This document shows, piece after piece, positions 50,691 to 59,146 of a stretch of 64,000 nucleotides of DNA. The stretch is from Cryomorphaceae bacterium BACL29 MAG-121220-bin8 (GTDB taxonomy: Bacteria; Bacteroidota; Bacteroidia; Flavobacteriales; Flavobacteriaceae). The stretch's first letter is position 1, and every line of letters begins with the position of its first letter. The notes beneath the pieces are model-generated. The model worked only from the letters and a program-made list of their open reading frames with translations. It was not told where the DNA came from and searched no databases. The translations under genes and the position numbers were made by a program. Location of the stretch: assembly GCA_905182765.1 (NCBI GenBank), contig CAJJCV010000006.1, forward strand, positions 40,943 through 104,942. The letters are read 5' to 3'.

Positions 50691-51692
50691 ATGAAAGAAA
50701 TTACAAAAGAAACTTATTTGAAATGGTATGAAGACATGTTGTTTTGGAGAAAGTTTGAAGATAAATTAGCTGCTGTTTATATTCAGCAAAAAGTTAGAGG
50801 ATTTTTACATTTATATAATGGTCAAGAAGCAGTGCTGGCTGGAGCTTTACATGTTATTGATCCTGAAAAAGATAGAATGATTACTGCATACAGGAACCAT
50901 GTAATGCCAATTGGTATGGGTGTTGACCCAAGACGAATTATGGCAGAGTTATTTGGAAAATCAACTGGAACTTCTATGGGTTTAGGTGGTTCTATGCACA
51001 TTTTCTCTAAAGAACATAGATTTCATGGAGGTCATGGAATTGTAGGTGGTCAAATTCCCCTTGGAGCTGGTATGGCTTTTGGAGACAAATATTTCAATAG
51101 AGGAGCTGTAACTTTGTGTTATATGGGGGATGGTGCGGTTAGACAAGGATCTTTACATGAAACATTAAATTTAGCCATGCTGTGGAAACTTCCAGTAGTT
51201 TTTATTGTAGAAAATAACGGATATGCAATGGGTACATCTGTTGAAAGAACAGCAAATCATTCTGATATTTGGAAATTAGGTTTAGGTTATGAAATGCCTT
51301 GCGGCCCGGTTGATGGAATGAACCCAGTGAAAGTAGCTGAAGCACTTCATGAAGCCATTTCAAGAGCTAGAAACGGAGATGGTCCTAGTTTTTTAGAAAT
51401 GAAAACATATAGATACAGAGGACATTCTATGTCAGATGCTCAAAAATACAGAACAAAAGAAGAAGTTAACGAGTACAGGAAAATTGATCCAATTTCTCAG
51501 GTTAAGAAAGTGATTTTAGAAAATGATTTTGCATCAGAAGAAGAAATTTTATCAATTGATGCTAGTATAAAAAGTAGAGTTCTTGATTGTCAAAAATTTG
51601 CAGAAGAATCTCCATATCCTGAAAAATCAGTTATGTATGATGCAGTTTACGAACAAGAGGACTATAATTTCATTTCTCATAAATTAAAATAA
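50691..51692 (+). CDS. pdhA: Pyruvate dehydrogenase E1 component subunit alpha
   Basis: RGFLHLYNGQEAVLAG, GGHGIVGGQIPLGAGMAFG, GDGAVRQGSLHETLNLAMLWKLPVVFIVENNGYAMGTSVER, YRYRGHSMSDAQKYR. Confidence 0.97.
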   Translation: MKEITKETYLKWYEDMLFWRKFEDKLAAVYIQQKVRGFLHLYNGQEAVLAGALHVIDPEKDRMITAYRNHVMPIGMGVDPRRIMAELFGKSTGTSMGLGGSMHIFSKEHRFHGGHGIVGGQIPLGAGMAFGDKYFNRGAVTLCYMGDGAVRQGSLHETLNLAMLWKLPVVFIVENNGYAMGTSVERTANHSDIWKLGLGYEMPCGPVDGMNPVKVAEALHEAISRARNGDGPSFLEMKTYRYRGHSMSDAQKYRTKEEVNEYRKIDPISQVKKVILENDFASEEEILSIDASIKSRVLDCQKFAEESPYPEKSVMYDAVYEQEDYNFISHKLK

Positions 51693-53327
51693 ATGGCTGA
51701 AATAATAAACATGCCGCGCTTAAGTGATACTATGGAGGAAGGTGTAGTAGCTAAGTGGTTGGTAAATGAAGGGGATACTATAAAAGAAGGAGATATTCTA
51801 GCTGAAATTGAAACTGATAAGGCTACTATGGAATTTGAATCTTTTCATGATGGAGTTTTACTTCATATTGGAATTAAAGAAGGTGAAACTGCAGCTGTTG
51901 ATACTCTTTTAGCAATTGTTGGGGAAAAGGATGAAGATATTTCAGGCTTGTTAAGCACATCCTCAAACTCAGGACAATTAGATTTAGTTGATCAAATAAA
52001 TGAATCAGAAAATTTAATTCAAAACACTGAAGATCAGACAACTTTTAAAGTTATTGCTCCTGTTTTAAATGATTCTTTTCAGATTGTTACGATGCCTAGG
52101 CTTAGTGATACTATGGAAGAAGGTACTGTATCTTCATGGCTTGTGAATGTTGGTGATGTTGTTAAAGAAGGTGATATACTTGCTGAAATTGAAACTGATA
52201 AAGCAACTATGGAATTTGAATCATTTCACGAAGGAACTTTATTATTTATTGGAATTAATGTTGGAGAGACTGCAAAAGTAGATAGTTTATTAGCTGTAAT
52301 TGGAGATCCAAATTCAGATTATAAATCTGCAATAGATAATTTTGGAATTAATCCAATAGCAAATGACAAAGTTGAAATAGAAGATGTCCCAACAGAAATA
52401 ATTACTGAAACTTCAGAAACAATCACTGAATCAATTAAAGAGCCAATATCAAATAATGAAAATCCAAGAGTTTTGGCTTCGCCATTAGCTAAAAAGATTG
52501 CAAAAGAAAAGAGTATAGATTTGAATTTGATAAATGGATCTGGAGATAATGGAAGAATCATAAAAGAGGATGTTGAAAACTTTAAACCTAGTGTTGTTAG
52601 TGATTTTAAAGATAATTCAACTTCTAAAATTGTTGTGTCAGGAATTGAAAGTTTTGAAGACATAGAAAATTCTCAAATGAGAAAAACTATCGCAAGAAGA
52701 CTTAAAGAATCTAAGTTCTCTGCTCCTCATTACTATTTGAGTGTAGAATTTGAAATGGATAATGCGATTGCTTTTAGAAATCAATATAATTCCCTTCCAG
52801 AAACTAAAATATCATTTAATGATATAGTTGTAAAAGCTTGTGCAATAGCTTTAAAACAACATCCGAGAGTGAATTCTCAATGGTTTGACGATAAAATGAG
52901 ACTCAACCATCATGTTCATGTTGGCGTAGCTGTTGGTGTTCCAGACGGACTAGTTGTCCCAGTTATACGTTTTGCAAATGAAAAATCAATCCCAGAAATT
53001 GGAAGCTTAGTTAAAAGTTATGCTTCAAAAGCTAGAGATAAAAAACTTTCCCCTGATGAAATGCAGGGAAGTACATTTACTGTTTCAAATTTAGGTATGT
53101 TTGGAATTGAAGAATTTACATCAATTATTAATCAACCGAATTCTGCTATTTTATCTGTTGGAACTATTGTTAAAAAACCTGTAGTTAGAGATGATAAGAT
53201 CACAATTGGACATACTATGAAAATCACTTTAGCATGTGATCATAGAACTGTTGACGGTGTAACAGGTTCTTTATTTTTACAAACGTTAAAAGGGTTTGTA
53301 GAAAATCCAGTTACCATGTTAGTATAG
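51693..53327 (+). CDS. pdhC: Pyruvate dehydrogenase E2 (dihydrolipoamide acetyltransferase), two lipoyl domains
   Basis: Two ETDKATMEFESF lipoyl sites; E3/E1-binding domain ASPLAKKIAKEKSIDLNLINGSGDNGRIIKEDV; catalytic HRTVDGVTGSLFL. Confidence 0.97.
   Translation: MAEIINMPRLSDTMEEGVVAKWLVNEGDTIKEGDILAEIETDKATMEFESFHDGVLLHIGIKEGETAAVDTLLAIVGEKDEDISGLLSTSSNSGQLDLVDQINESENLIQNTEDQTTFKVIAPVLNDSFQIVTMPRLSDTMEEGTVSSWLVNVGDVVKEGDILAEIETDKATMEFESFHEGTLLFIGINVGETAKVDSLLAVIGDPNSDYKSAIDNFGINPIANDKVEIEDVPTEIITETSETITESIKEPISNNENPRVLASPLAKKIAKEKSIDLNLINGSGDNGRIIKEDVENFKPSVVSDFKDNSTSKIVVSGIESFEDIENSQMRKTIARRLKESKFSAPHYYLSVEFEMDNAIAFRNQYNSLPETKISFNDIVVKACAIALKQHPRVNSQWFDDKMRLNHHVHVGVAVGVPDGLVVPVIRFANEKSIPEIGSLVKSYASKARDKKLSPDEMQGSTFTVSNLGMFGIEEFTSIINQPNSAILSVGTIVKKPVVRDDKITIGHTMKITLACDHRTVDGVTGSLFLQTLKGFVENPVTMLV
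51699..52313 (+). repeat. Tandem lipoyl-domain duplication within pdhC (about 51699-51932 and 52080-52313)
   Basis: MPRLSDTMEEGxVxxWLVNxGDxxKEGDILAEIETDKATMEFESFHxGxLLxIGIxxGETAxVDxLLAxxG present twice. Confidence 0.9.
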
Positions 53328-53337
53328 AAATTATTTT

Positions 53338-54018
53338 ATGAAAAATGTTGTTATCACAGGATCAAGTAGAGGGATAGGATTTGAATTAGTTAATCTGTTT
53401 AGTCAAAATAATTATAATGTTATCGCCCTTTCCAGAAATGTTTCTTCAATCACAAAATTAAACTTGAACAACGTTTCTACATTTAGTACAGATCTTTCCG
53501 ATGCTGACTCAATTAACAATGCTGTAGAATTTATAAAAAACAACTTCAGTACTGTTGATGTTCTAATTAATAATGCAGGTAAATTAATTAACAAACCATT
53601 TATTGAGACAACTATACAAGATTTTAAATCAGTTTATAGTGTAAATGTTTTTGGGCTTGCAGAGTTAATTAGATTATTAATACCTTCTTTTTGTAATACA
53701 TCACATATAATTAATATTAGCAGTATTGGAGGAATAGGAGGTTCTAGCAAATTCCCTGGCTTATCTGCATACTCAAGTAGTAAAGCAGCTTTAAATGTAC
53801 TAACAGAAATGTTGTATGAAGAATTTAAATTATCTGGTCCTATTGTAAATACTCTTGCATTGGGCGCTGTACAAACTGAAATGCTAGAGGAAGCTTTTCC
53901 GGGATATCAGGCTCCATTATCGTCAACTGAAATGGCACATTATATTTATGACTTCTCAATTAATGGTCATAAGTATTTTAACGGTAAAATTTTACCTGTT
54001 TCAATTTCAAATCCATAA
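53338..54018 (+). CDS. Short-chain dehydrogenase/reductase (SDR)
   Basis: VVITGSSRGIGFELVNLFS, LINNAGKLINKP, ISSIGGIGGSSKFPGLSAYSSSKAAL. Confidence 0.94.
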   Translation: MKNVVITGSSRGIGFELVNLFSQNNYNVIALSRNVSSITKLNLNNVSTFSTDLSDADSINNAVEFIKNNFSTVDVLINNAGKLINKPFIETTIQDFKSVYSVNVFGLAELIRLLIPSFCNTSHIINISSIGGIGGSSKFPGLSAYSSSKAALNVLTEMLYEEFKLSGPIVNTLALGAVQTEMLEEAFPGYQAPLSSTEMAHYIYDFSINGHKYFNGKILPVSISNP

Positions 54019-54019
54019 G

Positions 54020-54634
54020 GTGCATAGCTTATTTGATTTAATTCCTGCTAATTCCATAGAGTTAATAACTGATTTAATTAATAGTGAAAATTTATCTATT
54101 AAAATTGTTAAAACTCGAAAAACTAAACACGGAGATTTTAGATATTTAAAAGATGGTAAATTTCAAATTACCTTAAATCATATTGACAACAAGTTCAGAT
54201 TTCTAATAACTCTTGTTCATGAATTAGCTCATTTTAAGGTTAGTCAATCTTTTAAATATCGAGTTAACCCTCATGGCTTTGAGTGGAAAAAAATCTATAA
54301 AAATTTAATGTTGCCATTTTTAAATAATAAAATTTTTCCAGATGATGTTTTAAGGCATTTAGCTTTTCATATGATTAACCCTCCAGCAACTACAGACTCT
54401 GACATCAACCTAGTTGTTGCTTTACAGAATTATGAACTAAATGATGATAATAAATCTTTTCTTTTTGAAGTTGCATTGAAAGATTCATTTATTTATCAGG
54501 AAAATAAAGTATTTATCAAATTACATAAAAGAAGAAAACGATATATTTGTAAAAATCTATCTAATGGTCAGAAGTTTTTGTTTTCACCAGTAGCTAGAGT
54601 TAAAATAAAAATAAATGAAAATAGTAGCAGTTAG
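54020..54634 (+). CDS. SprT-like zinc metalloprotease-domain protein
   Basis: LVHELAHFKVSQSF (HELAH), NPHGFEWKKIY, CX-rich end RRKRYICKNLSNGQKFLFSPVARV. GTG 54020 preferred over ORF-track start 53948, which overlaps the SDR gene. Confidence 0.82.
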   Translation: MHSLFDLIPANSIELITDLINSENLSIKIVKTRKTKHGDFRYLKDGKFQITLNHIDNKFRFLITLVHELAHFKVSQSFKYRVNPHGFEWKKIYKNLMLPFLNNKIFPDDVLRHLAFHMINPPATTDSDINLVVALQNYELNDDNKSFLFEVALKDSFIYQENKVFIKLHKRRKRYICKNLSNGQKFLFSPVARVKIKINENSSS

Positions 54635-55019
54635 TGGATATTTTGACCCAATTCATGTAGGTCATTTAGAATATTTAAAAATGTCAAAAAAACTTGGTGA
54701 TAAATTAGTTGTAATTGTAAACAATAATTATCAATGTATTTTAAAAAAAGGTAAACCTTTCATGGATGAAAATGATAGATTAGAGATTGTTAAATCTTTA
54801 GAAATGGTTGATGAAGTATTCTTGTCTATAGATAAGGATAAAACTGTTTGTGCTTCTTTGGAGGCTATTAAACCTCATATATTTGCAAATGGTGGTGATA
54901 GATCTGTTGGTGAAGTTCCTGAATCTAAGATTTGTCAAAAACACAATATAGTTATGACAGACGGACTTGGAGATAAAATACGAAGCTCTTCTGATTTGAC
55001 AGGTTTGAAACAAATATAG
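54615..55019 (+). CDS. Standalone adenylyl/cytidylyltransferase (HxGH nucleotidyltransferase)
   Basis: VAVSGYFDPIHVGHLEYLKMSKKLGDKLVVIVNN...FANGGDRSVGEVPE. Confidence 0.88.
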   Translation: MKIVAVSGYFDPIHVGHLEYLKMSKKLGDKLVVIVNNNYQCILKKGKPFMDENDRLEIVKSLEMVDEVFLSIDKDKTVCASLEAIKPHIFANGGDRSVGEVPESKICQKHNIVMTDGLGDKIRSSSDLTGLKQI

Positions 55020-55022
55020 TTT

Positions 55023-56504
55023 ATGGAAAATAAATTTAATTTTTCTGATGAAAATTCATCGATAAAAAATTCTGATAAGTCAATATCCGGTAATGCAAAA
55101 GGTTTGTTATCGTCGACTTTATTTTTTTTAAAAGAAATTTTAGATTTTAGAAATGAGACAGATAAAGCTGCTACTTTACATTCCATAAAAAATGATATAT
55201 CAATTAAAGGTCCTACAGCCTGGATCTTAATTTGTTCAATTTTTGTTGCATCAGTTGGCTTAAATGCGAATTCGATCCCTGTTGTTATTGGAGCAATGCT
55301 TATTTCTCCATTAATGGGACCTATTTTAGGATTTGGATTATCAATTGCTATTAATGATTTAGAAACCTTAAAAAAATCCATTTTGAATTTCTCTGTAATG
55401 GTTATTTTAAGTGTTTTTACTGCTTACTTATTTTTTTCATTTTTCCCTTTAAGAGAGGAATCTTCTGAATTACTATCCAGAACTAAACCTGATATTAGAG
55501 ATGTGTTAATTGCTTTTTTTGGGGGACTGGCTCTAATAATTGCTAAAACAAAAAAGGGAACTATTTCTACTGTTATTTATGGTGTTGCAATTGCCACTGC
55601 TTTAATGCCACCTCTTTGTACTGTCGGATATGGATTAGCAACTGGAAAAGCTTCTTTTGCTGTTGGTGCAATGTATTTATTTATGATTAATACATTGTAT
55701 ATAGTTTTAGCCACTTATTTAATAATTAAATTACTCAGATTTCCATTAATAGATTATGCAAATTCTAAAAGAAGAAGACTTATTTCAAGATTAGTTACTT
55801 TCTTTTCGATTTTAATGTTAATTCCCGCATTTTATACTTTTGTTGGAGTTTTGTATGAAAATAAATTTGATAATTCAATTAGTGATTTCTTAGATTTTGA
55901 ATTGGATGGAATTGCTAATAAAGATTATTTAATAATAAACTCTAAAATAGAATATAATATAGATGAAGTTAATTATGTCTTACCTTGGCGTGATAAGACT
56001 TCCAGTTTAACACTCAATAGTTTTGGATTGGATCCTATTTCTGATGATATAATGATTTTATTAAAGGCTAAAATTAAAAAATATCCACATTTATCTTTGA
56101 CTTCTATTAATTTCAATCAACAAAAAATTGAAAATGATTTTAAAGAACAAAAACGTTTTTTAGTAGAACTTAGACGTAGAGATTCTTTAGATCTTTCAAA
56201 CAAAAATAAACAAATTGAGGAGTTAACTCAAAGACTAAATAATTTAGAAAAAATTGAATCAAAAAATATTTTATATAAAACAATTATTGAAGATATAAAA
56301 TTAAATTACGATCAAATTATAGACTTTAATCTTCAAAATTTATTAGATATAGATCAAAAAGATCAAGATTTAAAATTGATTTTTTATATTAAATGGAATG
56401 AATCAATTTCTGAAAATGAAATTTTCAAACAAGAACAAAAAATAAAAACTTGGTTAACATTAAAATTAAAGGACGAATCCTTTGAATTAGTAAGGTTCAG
56501 ATAA
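55023..56504 (+). CDS. DUF389 (TIGR00341-like) membrane protein
   Basis: ASVGLNANSIPVVIGAMLISPLMGPILGFGLSIAINDLETL, VAIATALMPPLCTVGYGLATG. Confidence 0.9.
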   Translation: MENKFNFSDENSSIKNSDKSISGNAKGLLSSTLFFLKEILDFRNETDKAATLHSIKNDISIKGPTAWILICSIFVASVGLNANSIPVVIGAMLISPLMGPILGFGLSIAINDLETLKKSILNFSVMVILSVFTAYLFFSFFPLREESSELLSRTKPDIRDVLIAFFGGLALIIAKTKKGTISTVIYGVAIATALMPPLCTVGYGLATGKASFAVGAMYLFMINTLYIVLATYLIIKLLRFPLIDYANSKRRRLISRLVTFFSILMLIPAFYTFVGVLYENKFDNSISDFLDFELDGIANKDYLIINSKIEYNIDEVNYVLPWRDKTSSLTLNSFGLDPISDDIMILLKAKIKKYPHLSLTSINFNQQKIENDFKEQKRFLVELRRRDSLDLSNKNKQIEELTQRLNNLEKIESKNILYKTIIEDIKLNYDQIIDFNLQNLLDIDQKDQDLKLIFYIKWNESISENEIFKQEQKIKTWLTLKLKDESFELVRFR

Positions 56505-57257
56505 CTATAAATATTTTTTCACTTTTTTCAGAAGCTCTGAAGAATACACAAAGTTTGTAACTGATTTATTTTTTGTTTTTAAAATTTCTTTATTTGTGCC
56601 TTCCCAATTTTTTTCCCCTGAAACCATAAATATAATTTTTTCTCCTATTTCAATAACTGAATTCATGTCGTGAGAGTTTATAATTGTAGTTATATTATAT
56701 TCTTTGGTAATTTCATGAATAAGTTTATCAATTACAATTGCTGTTTTAGGATCTAAACCTGAATTCGGTTCGTCACAAAATAAATATTTAGGATTCATTA
56801 CAATTGCTCTTGCAATAGCAACTCTTTTTTGCATTCCACCAGAAATTTCTGAAGGAAGTTTGTCAACAGCTGTTGAAAGTTCAACTCTTTCAATAGCTAT
56901 TTTTGCTTTTTCTCTTATTTCTTCTTCGTTTTTGTTTGTTAGCATATTTAATGGAAACATTACATTTTCAATAACAGACATGGAATCAAACAAAGCACTT
57001 CCTTGAAAAACCATCCCCATTTCTCTTCTTAAGAAAGTTTTATCACTTTCATTCATGTTTAAGTTAGAGACACCATCGTATATTATTTCTCCACTATCAG
57101 GTTCATGTAATCCTAACAAACATTTTAATAGTACTGTTTTTCCTGATCCACTTTGTCCAATTATTAAGTTCGTTTTACCTTTTTCAAAAGTTGTAGAAAT
57201 ACTATGGATAATTGTACTTCCATCAAAAGATTTTTTTATGTTTTTAATTTCGATCAT
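56505..57257 (-). CDS. ABC transporter ATP-binding protein (MlaF-type)
   Basis: Walker A GQSGSGKTVLLKCLLGL, signature EISGGMQKRVAIARAI, Walker B YLFCDEPNSGLDP. Confidence 0.93.
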   Translation of the reverse strand: MIEIKNIKKSFDGSTIIHSISTTFEKGKTNLIIGQSGSGKTVLLKCLLGLHEPDSGEIIYDGVSNLNMNESDKTFLRREMGMVFQGSALFDSMSVIENVMFPLNMLTNKNEEEIREKAKIAIERVELSTAVDKLPSEISGGMQKRVAIARAIVMNPKYLFCDEPNSGLDPKTAIVIDKLIHEITKEYNITTIINSHDMNSVIEIGEKIIFMVSGEKNWEGTNKEILKTKNKSVTNFVYSSELLKKVKKYL

Positions 57258-57991
57258 TAGCTTAATAATAATTGTGTAATAATGAAATTTACTATGATAA
57301 TTATTATGGAGGTCCAGACAAATGATAATGTACTGGCTTTTCCAACCTCAAGAGCTCCACCTTTCATATAAAACCCATGATATGATGGTACTGTAGCTAA
57401 TATAAATGCAAATAAAATTGTTTTTAAATAGGCATAACTTACGTGAGATGGATCAAAATCCATTTGAATTCCTGAGATAAATGCTTCGCTTGGAACTCCT
57501 GCAAAAGTCATTGCAACAAATCCGCCAAAAATTGCAACAAACATTGCCACTGTAATTACAAAAGGGTAAAATAATAACGCAATAATTTTCGGAAATACTA
57601 GATAGTTTAATGGATTAATTCCCATAACCTCTAATGCATCTATTTGTTCGGTTACTCTCATTGTACCAATACTAGAAGTAATATATGATCCAACTTTTCC
57701 AGCCATAATTATAGACATGAAAGTTGGAGCAAATTCAAGAATAACGGACTGTCTTGTTGCAAATCCTATTAATGATTTTGATAAAAACGGACTACTTAAG
57801 TTAAGAGCAGTTTGTATTGCTACAACTCCTCCAATAAAAAAAGATAAAATTGTAACAATAGGAATGGATTCAATTATAAGATCATTAATTTCTTTAAAAA
57901 TTAACTTTCTTTGGACTTTCCATTTGCTTGGTTTGAAAAACGACATTTTTATCATTAAAAAATATCTTCCAATATCATCTATATATAGCAT
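57257..57991 (-). CDS. MlaE-family ABC permease
   Basis: FFIGGVVAIQTALNL, APTFMSIIMAGKVGSYITSSIGTMRVTEQIDALEVMGINPLNYLVFPKIIA. Confidence 0.95.
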   Translation of the reverse strand: MLYIDDIGRYFLMIKMSFFKPSKWKVQRKLIFKEINDLIIESIPIVTILSFFIGGVVAIQTALNLSSPFLSKSLIGFATRQSVILEFAPTFMSIIMAGKVGSYITSSIGTMRVTEQIDALEVMGINPLNYLVFPKIIALLFYPFVITVAMFVAIFGGFVAMTFAGVPSEAFISGIQMDFDPSHVSYAYLKTILFAFILATVPSYHGFYMKGGALEVGKASTLSFVWTSIIIIIVNFIITQLLLS

Positions 57992-58048
57992 AGTTAAATT
58001 ATCTATCTAAAGTTAAAAAATATAAAAATCAAAATGAGTATTAATTTA

Positions 58049-59113
58049 TTAGATTTTATATGTTATTGCGTTAATGTTCATGCCAGCACCAACGCTCCCA
58101 AACATTATAACATCACCCTTCTTTAATGAATGGTCTTTTAGTTCAAGTTTGTTTACAAGGTCAAATAAAGTTGGTATTGTGGCTACTGAGCTGTTACCTA
58201 GTTTGTTTATTGACATTGGTAATACACCTTTAGGTGTTTCTAAACCATATAGTTTATAGAACCTATCAACGATAGCTTCATCCATTTTTTCATTTGCTTG
58301 ATGTAGAAAAACTTTTTTAATATCTTTAATAGAATAGTTAGTTAACTCTAGACATTCTTTCATTGCTTGAGGAACTTGAACTATTGCAAATTCATAAACT
58401 TTTCTTCCATACATTTTGATGTACTTAGTTTTTGATTTAGATTCTAAATCATAGGATTCTCCAAAAAACAAATAAAAAGCTTCTTTGTCAGTGAATGTAC
58501 ATGATTTATGAGATAAGATTCCACTATTTTTAATTTGACTTTTTAATTCAACTATTGAAGCGCCAGCTCCATCAGCATAAATCATTGAATCTCTGTCATT
58601 AACATCATATGTTCTTGAAAGAGTTTCTGCTCCAATTACTAAACATTTTTTTGCCATTCCAGCTTTAATGAAGGCATAAGCTTGAATAACACCTTCAATC
58701 CAACCAGGACATCCAAAAATAATATCATAACAAACGCAATTGGGATTTTTAATTCCTAAATTAAATTTAACTCTACTCGCTAGGCTTGGAAGACTATCCG
58801 ATTGTTTTGTACCAGATTTAATATCTCCAAAATTATGTGCTACTATTATATAATCTATTGTTTCTTGATCTAATGCTGCATCTTTAATAGCTTTTTCAGC
58901 AGCAAAAAATGCTAAATCTGAAGTATTGTGATGATCTTTGGCATATCTCCTTTCTTCAATACCTGTAATTGATTTAAATTTTTTTATTATTACATCATTA
59001 CTTACCTTAAAATCAGAACCGTCTAAATTTAAAAACTTAGCATTTAAAAAATCATCATTTTTTTTAGTTAATAACGGAATGTAAGAACCAGTTCCAGTAA
59101 TTTTAATAGACAT
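58049..59113 (-). CDS. 3-oxoacyl-ACP synthase III family protein
   Basis: CYDIIFGCPGWIEGVIQAY (catalytic Cys), FLHQANEKMDEA (His), NKLGNSSVATIP (Asn), MFGSVGAGMN. Confidence 0.93.
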   Translation of the reverse strand: MSIKITGTGSYIPLLTKKNDDFLNAKFLNLDGSDFKVSNDVIIKKFKSITGIEERRYAKDHHNTSDLAFFAAEKAIKDAALDQETIDYIIVAHNFGDIKSGTKQSDSLPSLASRVKFNLGIKNPNCVCYDIIFGCPGWIEGVIQAYAFIKAGMAKKCLVIGAETLSRTYDVNDRDSMIYADGAGASIVELKSQIKNSGILSHKSCTFTDKEAFYLFFGESYDLESKSKTKYIKMYGRKVYEFAIVQVPQAMKECLELTNYSIKDIKKVFLHQANEKMDEAIVDRFYKLYGLETPKGVLPMSINKLGNSSVATIPTLFDLVNKLELKDHSLKKGDVIMFGSVGAGMNINAITYKI

Positions 59114-59146
59114 GTTTAATATTTATTTATAACTAAGTTAATAAAG

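Noticed and set aside
53948-54019. ORF-track N-terminal extension of the SprT-like protein
   Set aside because: Overlaps the SDR coding region; the extension (MTSQLMVISILTVKFYLFQFQIHK) is out-of-frame SDR sequence, and GTG 54020 gives a sensible start.
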